Assembly (NCBI GenBank): GCA_034521835.1 | Contig: JAXHMA010000006.1 | Coordinates: 1,426,001 to 1,490,000, forward strand | Length of the DNA: 64,000 nt | DNA from: JAMQKA01 sp034521835 | Lineage (GTDB): Bacteria; Bacteroidota; Rhodothermia; Balneolales; Balneolaceae | Direction of reading: 5' to 3' | In this document: in pieces, positions 40,785-49,692 of the stretch | How the letters are laid out: each line of letters begins with the position of its first letter | How positions within the stretch are numbered: position 1 is the first letter of the stretch | Program-made: the position numbers and the translations under genes | The notes under the pieces: model-generated | What the model was told of the DNA's origin: nothing | Seen by the model: the letters and a program-made list of their open reading frames with translations, nothing else | Database searches by the model: none

Positions 40785-42052
40785 ATGAAACGCTTTTCCC
40801 TGCTTCTCCTGGCTTTATTATTTGGGCTTTCCTCATCGCTGCTTGCCCAGCAAAAACTGTTTATCCCGATGGATGCCTCCCAGAGAAATCACCTGAAGGC
40901 CTACGGCATCGTATTCAACTACCTGAAGGATGGCAACTCAGTGCAGTGGCTGCTCAATTATAAAGGTGGAAGTTTTATGGCCCCCTATTCCGATGAGCTA
41001 CTCCGGGAAACCCGCCTCAAAAACGTAAAAGCCCAGACCATCGGTTCAGCGGAAGCCTCCCAGATTATCTCCGAAGTTGAACAGCCGGATGTCAACACGT
41101 CGGTCGTACAGCTCGATAAAGCTCCTAAAATAGCTGTATACACCCCAAAGCAGGCCCTTCCATGGGATGATGCCGTTACCCTCGCTTTAACGTATGCAGA
41201 AGTTGAATACGATAAAGTCTGGGATCCTGAAGTGCTCAACGGGAAGCTTTCGGAATATGACTGGCTGCATATGCATCATGAAGACTTCACGGGTCAGTAC
41301 GGAAAATTCTGGGTTTCCTATCGCAACCATCCCTGGTATATCACCCAGGTAAACCAGATGGAAAAGATGGCCGGGGAACTCGGCTACAACAAGGTGAGCA
41401 GGAGAGAAAAGCGGTAGCACGAAAAATTAAGGAGTACGTGGGTAATGGCGGATTTCTCTTCTCGATGTGCTCAGGCACCGATACTTTTGATATCGCCCTG
41501 GCCTCCCAGGGTGTAGATATTGCCCCTACCCCGTTTGATGGTGACCCGGCCGATCCCAATGCCCAGCAAAAGCTTGACTACTCCAAAACGCTGGCCTTCA
41601 CCGATTTCGAAATTAGCCTTGATCCCTCTGAATATGAACATGCAAACATCGACGTGCCGGTGCAGCTGAACCAGGTTGATCAAAAGCTCGATTTCTTTAC
41701 GCTCTTTGAATTCTCTGCCAAATGGGATCCGGTGCCCACCATGCTGACACAAAATCATGTGAGCAGCATCAAAGGGTTTTACGGCCAAACCACTGCTTTC
41801 CGCAAAGAGGTTATTAAAGAATCGGTAGTTAAACTTGGGGAAAGTCCCGGCCGAAATATGGTTAAATATATACATGGAAACTATGGTCGTGGCACGTTCA
41901 CGTTCTATGCCGGTCATGATCCCGAGGATTACACCCACCGCGTGGACGATCCGCCGACTGATCTCAGCCTGCATCCCAACAGCCCGGGCTATCGGCTGAT
42001 TCTCAATAACATCCTGTTCCCTGCGGCCAAAAAGAAAAAGCGTAAAACCTGA
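40785..42052 (+). CDS. Conserved exported protein often labelled asparagine synthetase B, frameshifted
   Basis: A signal peptide (LLLLALLFGLSSSLLAQ) precedes a protein of about 420 residues whose blocks FIPMDASQRNHLKAYGI, QWLLNYKGGSF, LPWDDAVTLALTYAEV, WLHMHHEDFTGQYGKF and FSMCSGTDTFDIALA match a family common in Bacteroidota relatives. Databases often call it asparagine synthetase B, but no amidotransferase or ATP-pyrophosphatase motif is visible, so I regard that name as unreliable. The frame breaks near 41396. One missing G there (AACAAGGTGAGC to AACAAGGGTGAGC) restores NKGEQERKAVARKIKEYVG and the intact second part. It starts one base after the TPR gene; the pair may act together in the envelope. 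Confidence 0.72.
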
Positions 42053-42070
42053 TTTTATTGAAGGCTTGAC

Positions 42071-42101
42071 GTTGAAGGTTGAAAGATTTATTACCTTCAA
42101 C
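42071..42101. repeat. Nine-base hairpin before mazG
   Basis: GTTGAAGGT (42071-42079) is complementary to ACCTTCAAC (42093-42101). No T-run follows on either side, so it is not a clear terminator. It could act as a weak transcript end after the upstream gene or as leader structure for mazG. Confidence 0.35.
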
Positions 42102-42141
42102 ATGTAACATTCATCCTTCAATGATAAAGATTAGATGTAGC

Positions 42142-42909
42142 ATGATCGAAGCTTCAAAAGACTTTAACGACCTCGTAAAAATAGTTGAGCAACTCCGCAA
42201 AGAATGTCCATGGGATCGCAAGCAGACACACCAAAGCATCAAGGATAATCTGATTGAGGAGGCCTATGAGGCGGTCGATGCCATCGACCAGGAAGATTTC
42301 GAAGAGCTAAAAAAGGAAGTGGGAGATCTTTTGCTGCACGTGGTTTTCCACAGTACGATGGCCTCAGAGACTGAGAGTTTTACCATTGAAGATGTTATAG
42401 AATCGATCCAGGAGAAGCTTATTCGTCGCCATCCGCATGTTTTTGGAGACGAAGTAGCCGACGATGAACAAAAGGTGGCTGAAAACTGGGAAAACATCAA
42501 AATGAATGAGGGCAAAAAATCAGTTTTGGATGGCATTCCGAGGCACCTGCCGGCCCTGATCAAGGCACAGCGCATGCAGGAAAAAGCAGCTAACGTCGGG
42601 TTCGACTGGCCTGAATCTGACCAGGTTATGGACAAAGTTCGGGAAGAGATGGAGGAGTTTAGCGAAGCCCTTGAAGCTCAAGATCAGCAAGAAAGCCAGA
42701 ATGAGTTCGGAGACCTGCTTTTCTCGCTGGTGAATCTCGGGCGTTTTTATGATCTTAATGCTGAGGATGCCCTGCGATTGACCAACCGTAAATTTCAGCA
42801 GCGATTCCAGTTCGTTGAACAGTCTCTTCGAAAAGCGGGCACTGATCCTAAAGATGCAACGCTCGAAGAGATGGACAGCTATTGGGATGAGGCAAAAACA
42901 AAGGTCTGA
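42142..42909 (+). CDS. mazG: Nucleoside triphosphate pyrophosphohydrolase MazG
   Basis: The protein has two MazG modules. The first contains LRKECPWDRKQTHQSI, the metal-binding EEAYEAVDAI and VGDLLLHVVFH; the second repeats these as EEMEEFSEAL and FGDLLFSLVNLGR. HPHVFGDE and NWENIKMNE link them, as in the full-length housekeeping enzyme that hydrolyses all NTPs, including noncanonical ones. I chose ATG 42142 (MIEASKDF) because upstream residues do not belong to the family; in-frame starts at 42079 and 42121 are less likely. With Maf four genes upstream, this gives two pool-cleaning enzymes in the same stretch. Confidence 0.94.
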   Translation: MIEASKDFNDLVKIVEQLRKECPWDRKQTHQSIKDNLIEEAYEAVDAIDQEDFEELKKEVGDLLLHVVFHSTMASETESFTIEDVIESIQEKLIRRHPHVFGDEVADDEQKVAENWENIKMNEGKKSVLDGIPRHLPALIKAQRMQEKAANVGFDWPESDQVMDKVREEMEEFSEALEAQDQQESQNEFGDLLFSLVNLGRFYDLNAEDALRLTNRKFQQRFQFVEQSLRKAGTDPKDATLEEMDSYWDEAKTKV

Positions 42910-43040
42910 CTCGTTCACACACTCTTCAAGAATCTTCAATACCTTGGTAAACGCTCATTTCATCTTGTATGTTTGGATAACAAGAAACAGAGCTACAACT
43001 GTTGTTTACCAGCAGATCTGAATTTTTACCGCTTCTGTAT

Positions 43041-43048
43041 TATATTTG
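43041..43048 (+). promoter_or_regulatory. Candidate promoter -7 element for citrate synthase
   Basis: TATATTTG at 43041-43048 is a perfect match to the TAnnTTTG -7 box of Bacteroidota-type sigma factors. It lies 48 bases before the gltA ATG, a normal leader length. No convincing TTTG -33 partner is seen, so this is tentative. Confidence 0.4.
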
Positions 43049-43095
43049 ATCCGACTTTACAAACAAATAAAATCAATTAAAACTGGAGAACTGGC

Positions 43096-44260
43096 ATGGC
43101 CGAGAGTGTAAAAACAGACATTGATTTAAGTCAATATCCCCACATAAATAAGGGGCTGGATGGGATTGTGGCATTCAGCACGCATAAAAGTTTCATTGAC
43201 GGGCAGAAAGGTGAGCTTATTTACGATGGCTACAATATTGAGACTTTGGCTGAAAATGCCACCTTTGAGGAGGTCTGCTTCCTGCTTTGGTATGATCGGC
43301 TACCGAACCAAGATGAGCTTGATCTGCTGAACAAACAGATGCAGAGCGAACGAGAACTACCCGAACCCGTGCTCGACTATATCAGTAACACCTTCAAAAT
43401 CTGCCGAGCCAATGGCCGTGTTGCGTACCGGTGTTTCCATGCTGGCTGATTTTTATGAGCTAGAAGCAAAAAAGGACAAGGAGCAGTGGGTAAATAAAGC
43501 GATCGCAATAACTGCTAAAATGCCAACCATTGTTGCTGCTTTCGACCGTGTCAGAAATGGAAAAGATCCGGTTGAGCCCTTAGACGATAAAAGCACGGCT
43601 CACAACTTTCTGTACATGTTGAATGCAGAACATCCTGGTGACCAGGCTGAAAAAACGATGGATCTCTGCCTGATTCTCCACGCTGAACATGGAATGAACG
43701 CCTCTACTTTTACCAGCCGAACCATTTGTGCCACCGAATCTGACATGTTCTCTGCTATTACCGGGGCTATTGGATGCCTGAAAGGACCTCTTCACGGAGG
43801 TGCAAACCAGGCTGTAATGAAAATGCTGCTAGATATCGAAGAACAAGATGCTGATGCGGTTGAATATGTAAAAGATCGACTGGCAAACAAGGATAAAATC
43901 ATGGGCTTTGGTCATCGAGTGTACAAAACGATGGATCCCCGGGCCAAGATACTGCGAAGCATGTCCAAGCAGCTTTCTGAAGAAACGGGTCACACCGACC
44001 TCTACGAATGGTCCGAAGCAATTTTAGAAACCATGAAAGGCGACAAAAACATCGATCCCAATGTCGATTTCTTCTCGGCTACTGTTTACTACTCCATGGG
44101 TATAAAGCCTGACCTCTACACCTGTATTTTTGCTATGAGTCGCGTTTCGGGTTGGACCGGTCACTTTATTGAGCAGGCTGAAAACAACCGCCTGATTCGT
44201 CCGCGTGCCCTATATGTCGGCGAAAAAAATCTCGGCTGGGTTCCGGTTGAAGATCGGTAA
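43096..44260 (+). CDS. gltA: Citrate synthase, frameshifted
   Basis: The first piece has the N-terminal GLDGIVAFSTHKSFIDG and LIYDGYNIETLAE. The second carries the catalytic blocks CLKGPLHGGAN (first His), GFGHRVYKTMDPRAK (second His) and DPNVDFFSATVYYSMG (Asp), followed by SGWTGHFIEQ. The two frames join if one base is restored near 43395. TFKICRANG then becomes TFxKSAEPMAVLRTGVSML, the family consensus. Since citrate synthase is normally indispensable, this break is strong evidence for a consensus error. The length after repair, about 388 residues, suits the short bacterial dimeric type. A terminator follows. Confidence 0.95.
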
Positions 44261-44291
44261 AAACTTAATATTTATAGCTTCAGTAGTTTTA

Positions 44292-44327
44292 AAAAGCCCG
44301 TATCTATAACAAGGTACGGGCTTTTGT
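44292..44327 (+). terminator. Rho-independent terminator after citrate synthase
   Basis: AAAAGCCCGTA (44292-44302) pairs perfectly with TACGGGCTTTT (44315-44325). T-rich flanks occur on both sides, so it could also stop leftward transcripts. Confidence 0.88.
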
Positions 44328-44511
44328 ATTCATATATGTAAATCTGGGGGATGAAACGTGAAGCACGATGTAGCTTTTTAAGCTATTCTGCCAGAAAATT
44401 CAGGATGAAGTGAAAGCAACTATTTGCTATCTGCTACACCAGGAGTACGTCCCAATTCATTAATAGTGAATCAGGTTATATCTGCATCCTCGCTATATAA
44501 TCCAATCCACT

Positions 44512-45549
44512 CTATCGTACTCCTAAAAACTTGTGAGTTTGCAGACTGATGCCCCATCTCGGATTTTGCTTAACATAATCGACGATCATATCCATGGAGG
44601 AAGGCGTATCCCATTCAGGCTGAAGCAGCAACTCTGTATCATCCGGGCATTTTTCGGCATTTTTTTCTGCCCACTCAATATCTTTGTTCTTAAGAACCAC
44701 AACCTTGAGTTCATCAACATAGGAATAGATTTCATCGAGCGGTTCCTTAAATCGTTTGGGCGATAGGGTAATCCAGTCCAGGTAGCCGGAAAGCGGAGAG
44801 GAACCACTCGTTTCAATATGCACCTGCAGGCCGGCCTCTTTTAGCCGGTTAGTCAGCGGATCAAGATCGTGCAGCAGCGGTTCTCCACCAGTGATCACCG
44901 CAATCGGGGCACCGCTCTGTTTAGCACGGCCTACGATTTCATCGACTGCTACTTCTGGATGGGCATCCTCATCCCAACTCTCTTTTACATCGCACCACCA
45001 GCAGTTAACATCGCACCCTGCCGTTCGGATGAAATAGGCAGCTTTTCCACTGTGGGCACCTTCGCCCTGGATGGTATAGAAATCCTCCATCAGCGGGTAT
45101 TTAACGACGCCGTAGGATTTATCCTGCAACGGTTTTTTAGTAGTCTCTGCGGGATTAAACATTAGTCCTCGTCGGTATATTCTATCCCAGCAATTATCCG
45201 TTTCCCAGACCGTGACTTTGAGGTCGATATCATCAGGAATGCGCTTGCTGGTTTCCTTATGAAGATATTCTGCTATTCGTTCTGCCGTGGTAGCACAAGG
45301 CAGCATTTCGTTTAGTACGCTATGATCCAAACCGCCCTTTTCGGCATCTTTTGCAGCCCATTTCAGCTCGCGGAAATCGCAGACCATATCTTCAGAGTCC
45401 AGATACTTTGAAGGATTTAGCTTCCGAGACGCAGCCGATATATGCACCCTGTAACTGTGTCCATGCATACGTCCGCATTTTCCATCGTATCCTTCAATTA
45501 AATGGGCCGCATCAAATTTAAACTCAGTATGTAGAGTCCACTTGGACAT
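44512..45549 (-). CDS. queD-queE: Queuosine pathway: QueD and QueE in one apparent reading frame
   Basis: The first 125 residues are 6-carboxytetrahydropterin synthase (QueD): zinc ligands His16, His29 and His31, catalytic Cys25 in GKCGRMHGHSY, and GGLDHSVLNE. From residue 154 on it is 7-carboxy-7-deazaguanine synthase (QueE), a radical SAM enzyme: PLMEDFYTIQGEG, the cluster cysteines Cys179, Cys183 and Cys186 in GCDVNCWWCD and ITGGEPLL. They catalyse successive steps from 7,8-dihydroneopterin triphosphate to the deazaguanine base. The join is suspect: dropping one T from TGGGATAGAATAT makes QueD end WEEYTDED with a TAA at 45162-45164 that overlaps the ATG of QueE (MFNPAETTK) as TAATG. Two coupled genes (45162-45549 and 44512-45162) are therefore more likely than a fusion. 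Confidence 0.92.
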   Translation of the reverse strand: MSKWTLHTEFKFDAAHLIEGYDGKCGRMHGHSYRVHISAASRKLNPSKYLDSEDMVCDFRELKWAAKDAEKGGLDHSVLNEMLPCATTAERIAEYLHKETSKRIPDDIDLKVTVWETDNCWDRIYRRGLMFNPAETTKKPLQDKSYGVVKYPLMEDFYTIQGEGAHSGKAAYFIRTAGCDVNCWWCDVKESWDEDAHPEVAVDEIVGRAKQSGAPIAVITGGEPLLHDLDPLTNRLKEAGLQVHIETSGSSPLSGYLDWITLSPKRFKEPLDEIYSYVDELKVVVLKNKDIEWAEKNAEKCPDDTELLLQPEWDTPSSMDMIVDYVKQNPRWGISLQTHKFLGVR

Positions 45550-45732
45550 GTTGGATTAAGAATTATATTCCCGGGCGAAAGGTTTTCGATTTTCAAACAA
45601 GCCTGAAAAATAAGCAATGTATAAGACAAATAACATTTCTGAAAAATATTTGAAGGGTCTATTGTCTTTGAAAGTGAACCTCTCTATTATCTGATTTTCT
45701 ACATTCATCCACAGTTTAGCACAGCGAACTAC

Positions 45733-46464
45733 ATGTCAGACTCTGATCGGAATACCTGATTTACAGCCCTCATTATTGCAATTGGTCTGGCTCTAGCCGG
45801 ATGGTTTATCGGCAACGGATTTATGGAAGCCCGAACAGGCGATCGATTTGTGACCGTCAAAGGCGTATCAGAGCGTGATGTGATGGCTGATGTAGCGCTG
45901 TGGCCTATTCGGTTTGTTGCGGCCGGTAATAATCTGGAGGCTGTGCAGCGTAAAATTCAGCAAGATCGCAATACTGTTCAATCATTTTTGGAAAAGCATG
46001 GTATCCCACGAGAAGTTGTGGAGATTCAAAATCTTGAGGTAACCGACCGCACGGCCGAAGCTTACCAGTCCGGTCCATATGAAAACCGATTTATACTGGC
46101 CCAAACGCTGATGATACGCTCAAACGAAGTAAGGACGATCAACCAGGCCAGTCAAGATATTGGCGCGCTGGTTGAGGCTGGCGTAATTTTGAATAATCAA
46201 TATTTCGGCAGTGGACCGACATACCTGTTCAATGACCTTACAACATTAAAGCCCGAAATGATTGCCGAAGCCACGAAGAATGCGCGAAGCTCCGCCCAGC
46301 AGTTTGCTCGGGATTCAGACAGTGAACTGGGCGGTATACGTCGAGCTAATCAAGGCGTCTTTGTAGTTCTGGCACGAGATAAAGCGCCGATGCTTCAGGA
46401 AGAAAAACAGATTCGAAAAACCGTTCGGGTGGTCTCAACCATTGATTATTACCTGACTGATTAA
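45733..46464 (+). CDS. SIMPL-domain membrane-anchored protein with an in-frame stop near its start
   Basis: The frame from ATG 45733 reads MSDSDRNT, a TGA at 45757-45759, then FTALIIAIGLALAGWFIGNGF, a membrane helix, and MEARTGDRFVTVKGVSERDV into a full SIMPL (DUF541) domain of about 210 residues ending KTVRVVSTIDYYLTD. SIMPL proteins are periplasmic or membrane-anchored, of unknown biochemical role. The TGA probably stands for TGG (tryptophan), by a single G-to-A change; otherwise translation would begin at ATG 45823 and lack the anchor. It is convergent with the thioredoxin-fold gene, with ten bases between the stops. Confidence 0.82.
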
Positions 46465-46474
46465 GGATCAGTCC

Positions 46475-47113
46475 CTATTGAGACTCCGGCCATTTGATTG
46501 TACATCCCAGCGATTTTGTTGTTTTTGGCTCTATCTCGTTGCCAGCCGCCAGATTATTGATCGCATTTTCCAAGTATGGCTCCTGCACATCTTCGGCAGA
46601 CTTGGCATTATCGTCGATAGCACCGCGATAAACCAGCTCCATATCGCTGTTAAACAGATAGATATGCGGGGTACGGGTGGCTCCAAAAGCCTCAGCCAAT
46701 TGGGCATTTTCATCCAGCGCGTAGTAGAAGTCATAGTTTTTCTGCTCAGCCCGTTGCTGCATATCCTCCATCGACTCTCCATTATTGCGAATGGCCGCAT
46801 TGGGATTAAGCGCAATCACGCCAATGCCGTTGTCCTCAGCTAGTTGTGCAATAGGATTGTACCGATCTTCCCAGGCCTCAACCCAGGGACAGGTGTTACA
46901 AGAAAAATTAACCAGCAGGCCATTTTCGCCAGCCACTTCAGCAAGGGTTAATACTTCTCCAGATACATCCTGCACTTCAACTTCAGTCATCGGGGCCTTG
47001 CTACCGATCGCCAATTCTTCGGTAGTGGGCGCTTCTACCGGATAGAATGCCCAGGTTACAACTCCTGCAATTAAGGCTATCAGTACAGAAACTTTAAGTG
47101 TTGCTTTTTTCAT
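46475..47113 (-). CDS. Thioredoxin-fold redoxin protein, membrane-anchored
   Basis: One N-terminal membrane helix (VSVLIALIAGVVTWAFYP) leads to a periplasmic redoxin domain with the active site NFSCNTCPWVEAW, LNPNAAIRNNGE and the cis-proline in TRTPHIYLFN. Proteins of this alkyl hydroperoxide reductase/thiol-disulfide oxidoreductase type with CxxC followed by PW are common in Bacteroidota relatives, where they act on periplasmic thiols. The gene begins four bases after the stop of a TlpA-like gene and is the last of a compact six-gene leftward cluster. Confidence 0.87.
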   Translation of the reverse strand: MKKATLKVSVLIALIAGVVTWAFYPVEAPTTEELAIGSKAPMTEVEVQDVSGEVLTLAEVAGENGLLVNFSCNTCPWVEAWEDRYNPIAQLAEDNGIGVIALNPNAAIRNNGESMEDMQQRAEQKNYDFYYALDENAQLAEAFGATRTPHIYLFNSDMELVYRGAIDDNAKSAEDVQEPYLENAINNLAAGNEIEPKTTKSLGCTIKWPESQ

Positions 47114-47117
47114 GGTT

Positions 47118-47621
47118 TTATGGATTTAAGGCTTGTTTGATGTTTGATTCGAATGTTTCGAAATCAGCTTTGTTTTCCCAGCTTGCTACTAGGTTTCCTT
47201 TCTTACTTATAATTTTGGTGAACGGCATGGCGCCGGTCCATTTATCGGAGATGGTATTAATAAAATCCTGGTCATTTCCGGTCTTAAAATATGTGGTCCA
47301 GTCTACACCTTGCTCTTTTAGGAAGCCCCGGGCTGTTTCCTTGTCAAAATCGGCAGACACAAAAATCACCTGGAGCTCGTCTTTGTACTTTCGCTGCAGC
47401 TTCACAATGTGCGGAAATTCTTCAACACACGGCCCACACCATGTAGCCCACATGTTCACCAATACGGCTTTTTCTCCCTCATAGGAATTGATCAATTGCT
47501 CTAACTCCTCCCCGTTTACCTCATTCAAGGCAGGTGAATCGGAAGAAGCCTGGCTGAAGGCTGCCGCTCCCGGAATAAGGAGTGTGAAAATTAGTAGTAT
47601 AACCATCTTTCTTTTAGTCAT
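47118..47621 (-). CDS. TlpA-family thiol:disulfide oxidoreductase
   Basis: The 167-residue protein has a signal peptide ending at about GAAAFSQ and a thioredoxin domain with MWATWCGPCVEEFPHI, QVIFVSADFD and the cis-proline in GAMPFTKII. It should reduce disulfides in the periplasm, for instance for cytochrome c maturation. Its start overlaps the preceding alkyltransferase-like gene by eight bases, and the next redoxin follows after four bases, so this pair is translationally coupled. Confidence 0.92.
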   Translation of the reverse strand: MTKRKMVILLIFTLLIPGAAAFSQASSDSPALNEVNGEELEQLINSYEGEKAVLVNMWATWCGPCVEEFPHIVKLQRKYKDELQVIFVSADFDKETARGFLKEQGVDWTTYFKTGNDQDFINTISDKWTGAMPFTKIISKKGNLVASWENKADFETFESNIKQALNP

Positions 47622-47973
47622 CTTGTCCCGTATTTGTTCCGTTTTCTGCTTCCTTCGGGTCCCAAAAATATTTTTCTATATCGACGGTATATTCGTCAGT
47701 AAATTCCACATTTTCCTGCTGCAGCCGCTCTCGCATGGTGTCATCGGGAAAGTGAGCACGGCCGGTTAGCTCCCCCAGCCTGTTGAGCACCCTGTGCGCT
47801 GGTATCGTGGAAAGATTTGCATTATTCAGGGCATATCCAACCATGCGAGCTCCCGATGCAACACCGAGGTACGAAGCGATGGCCCCGTATGTAGTTACCC
47901 TGCCTTTAGGTATCTGGGTAACCAGATTGTACACGCGATCATAAAAATCTTCCTGTGTATCTTCCCTGTTCAT
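47614..47973 (-). CDS. Alkyltransferase-like (ATL) DNA-binding protein
   Basis: This 119-residue protein is the DNA-binding half of the MGMT fold: QIPKGRVTTYGAIASYLGV, the helix-turn-helix with ARMVGYALNNAN and the active-site strand PAHRVLNRLGELTG. The alkyl-acceptor cysteine of the PCHRV motif is replaced by alanine, the defining mark of ATL proteins, which bind O6-alkylguanine and flag it for nucleotide excision repair without removing the alkyl group. It lies seven bases after the DUF2520 gene stop in the same leftward cluster. Confidence 0.93.
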   Translation of the reverse strand: MNREDTQEDFYDRVYNLVTQIPKGRVTTYGAIASYLGVASGARMVGYALNNANLSTIPAHRVLNRLGELTGRAHFPDDTMRERLQQENVEFTDEYTVDIEKYFWDPKEAENGTNTGQDD

Positions 47974-47980
47974 AAACGGA

Positions 47981-48847
47981 TCAATTGTTTAGCAAGTCAA
48001 GAAGCTGTTTCATCTTTTCATTTGGAATTGATGATTTTTGAGAGGCCAATCGCACTGTTTCCGAGCCAAGCTGATTATATAATGACTTTAGCCGCTTGTT
48101 TTGTTCCAGCAGATCGAGGTGTTTTTGTACTGTTTGCAAATCTCCCCGGGCGATCGGTCCGCTTAAAACATCTGACAAATTTTCAGCAGTCCCGTTTTCA
48201 ACGGTGGTTTTGATAAGTTTGTGGAGGGCTTTACGCGTTTCATGATGGTCGATTCCCCCGAGTTCACCAATCTCCCCGGAAAGCTGCAGTAAAGTGACAA
48301 GATAGTTTGAGGCCATAACCGCCGCCGCATGCAGGTATGATTTTGCTTCCGGTGTCAATATCAAGGAATGCGCTCCCAGCCGTTCAACTACATCTTCCAG
48401 CTGCTCAACGGCCGGTCTTTCTCCTTCCAGGCTGATGTAAATATCCCCAAATATTTCTCTGGAGGAGTTCTTGTTAAACGTTTGAAGTGGATGAAACGCG
48501 GCTACATATGCCCCACATTCTTTCAATGGGTTTAACAACTCGGACGACTCGTTCCCTGAGCAGTGAACAATCACTTTATTCGAAAGATCCCATTGCTGAT
48601 TTGCCAGCTTTTCTGCAACTACCGCAATAGCATCATCAGGGACGGTGATGAAAGAAATTTCTCCCAATTGACTGACTGAATCTGGAAAAGTATTGGCAAC
48701 GGCTGTATCCAGTTCCTCAGCCAGTCTTTCAGCGCTGGAGATCGTGCGGTTGAAAAGTCCTACTACCTGGTATGCCTGATCATGTAAGGCACGGGCCAGT
48801 GCTTGTCCCAACGCACCAGTTCCGATTATGGATATCGTTTTGCACAT
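47981..48847 (-). CDS. Rossmann-like/DUF2520 domain protein
   Basis: The 288-residue protein starts with a nucleotide-binding segment ISIIGTGALGQALARALH, an NADP-type Rossmann fold through about residue 130 (VIVHCSGNESSEL, VAAFHPLQTFN), followed by the helical DUF2520 domain (YLHAAAVMASNYLVTLL, LSGPIARGDLQTVQKHL). The arrangement resembles ketopantoate or pyrroline-carboxylate reductases, but the substrate is not known. It sits between the Memo-like and ATL genes in the leftward cluster. Confidence 0.9.
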   Translation of the reverse strand: MCKTISIIGTGALGQALARALHDQAYQVVGLFNRTISSAERLAEELDTAVANTFPDSVSQLGEISFITVPDDAIAVVAEKLANQQWDLSNKVIVHCSGNESSELLNPLKECGAYVAAFHPLQTFNKNSSREIFGDIYISLEGERPAVEQLEDVVERLGAHSLILTPEAKSYLHAAAVMASNYLVTLLQLSGEIGELGGIDHHETRKALHKLIKTTVENGTAENLSDVLSGPIARGDLQTVQKHLDLLEQNKRLKSLYNQLGSETVRLASQKSSIPNEKMKQLLDLLNN

Positions 48848-48909
48848 TTATAATAATTAAGTCGGGATTGATCTCCTCAACGTATTCTTTTTGCGGACGA
48901 ATAGCTTCC

Positions 48910-49671
48910 TTAAAACAGGACTGCCTCTCGATGGGCATATCCCGTGATGAGGCTTCCCTTGTACTCTTCATATTCACCATTCAGGAAATGTAGGTTCAGA
49001 TCCCAGGCGGTAGCAACCAGTATTCCCGCAATGAAGGATGATGTGCCATCAATTTTGGATTCCCCACTGTTCAGATAGTTCATCAGGCCGGACTGATTTT
49101 TATTCTGGATCATCTGCTTCACCTTTTTATACTCCGCTTTGCGGGCATTGTCGAGATCACAGCAGAATACCAAGAGCACGTTGTGAGAGGACAGGACCTC
49201 TTCCAGCACAAATGCCAGTTCCTTTACGATGGCAGGCTCATCATCGGCAACCTGCACACTCAATACCGAGAAGTTACTGCAGGCGCACTGTAGAATCATA
49301 AGTTGCTGGAACAGGCTCATATCTTTACTGAACCCCTCGTCGTGGATGTAAAAGTCATCCTCTTCATCACAGAACTCATTACGGAGAAAATCATTTATCG
49401 GGACCCGGCCCAGTGGAGTTTCAAAAAATTTATTAGAAGGCATCGGCAACTTTTTTTCCAGCACTTTACCGAATGATTCCACGATAACAATAGTATCGTA
49501 GTTAGTAGGATCAAGCCGACTGTATATATCACAGGCTCGATCGAAATTATCATGGTTGATACGGGTAGGTGCAAAAATGAGGCGTATGTGATCGTTGACG
49601 TTATTATGCTTGGTCCGCGTATGAGCCAAGCCCTCCAGGATCTGATCACGTGAATAGGAAATGATATTCAT
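48910..49671 (-). CDS. Memo-like (AmmeMemoRadiSam B) protein, divergent
   Basis: The 253-residue protein shares several Memo family landmarks: YDTIVIVESFG in the place of the usual GPSHH strand, NKFFETPLGRVPIND, an acidic DEGFSKDMSLFQQLMIL block in place of the canonical EHS-rich strand, and VLLVFCCDLDNA. The metal-binding histidines of human MEMO1-type proteins are mostly replaced, so redox or metal chemistry may be lost. Radical SAM and AMMECR1 partners usual for this family do not lie here; instead it follows the phosphopantetheinyl transferase by 21 bases. Assignment is by pattern and needs profile confirmation. Confidence 0.55.
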   Translation of the reverse strand: MNIISYSRDQILEGLAHTRTKHNNVNDHIRLIFAPTRINHDNFDRACDIYSRLDPTNYDTIVIVESFGKVLEKKLPMPSNKFFETPLGRVPINDFLRNEFCDEEDDFYIHDEGFSKDMSLFQQLMILQCACSNFSVLSVQVADDEPAIVKELAFVLEEVLSSHNVLLVFCCDLDNARKAEYKKVKQMIQNKNQSGLMNYLNSGESKIDGTSSFIAGILVATAWDLNLHFLNGEYEEYKGSLITGYAHREAVLF

Positions 49672-49692
49672 AAAATTACCGACAGATGATAT

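Noticed and set aside
40785..42052. Asparagine synthetase B function
   Set aside because: The name is attached to the family in databases, but no glutaminase cysteine or PP-loop is visible and the protein is exported.
44512..45549. A genuine QueD-QueE fusion enzyme
   Set aside because: One extra base at the end of QueD explains it: the alternative frame ends WEEYTDED and overlaps the QueE start as TAATG, and the window has many similar lesions.
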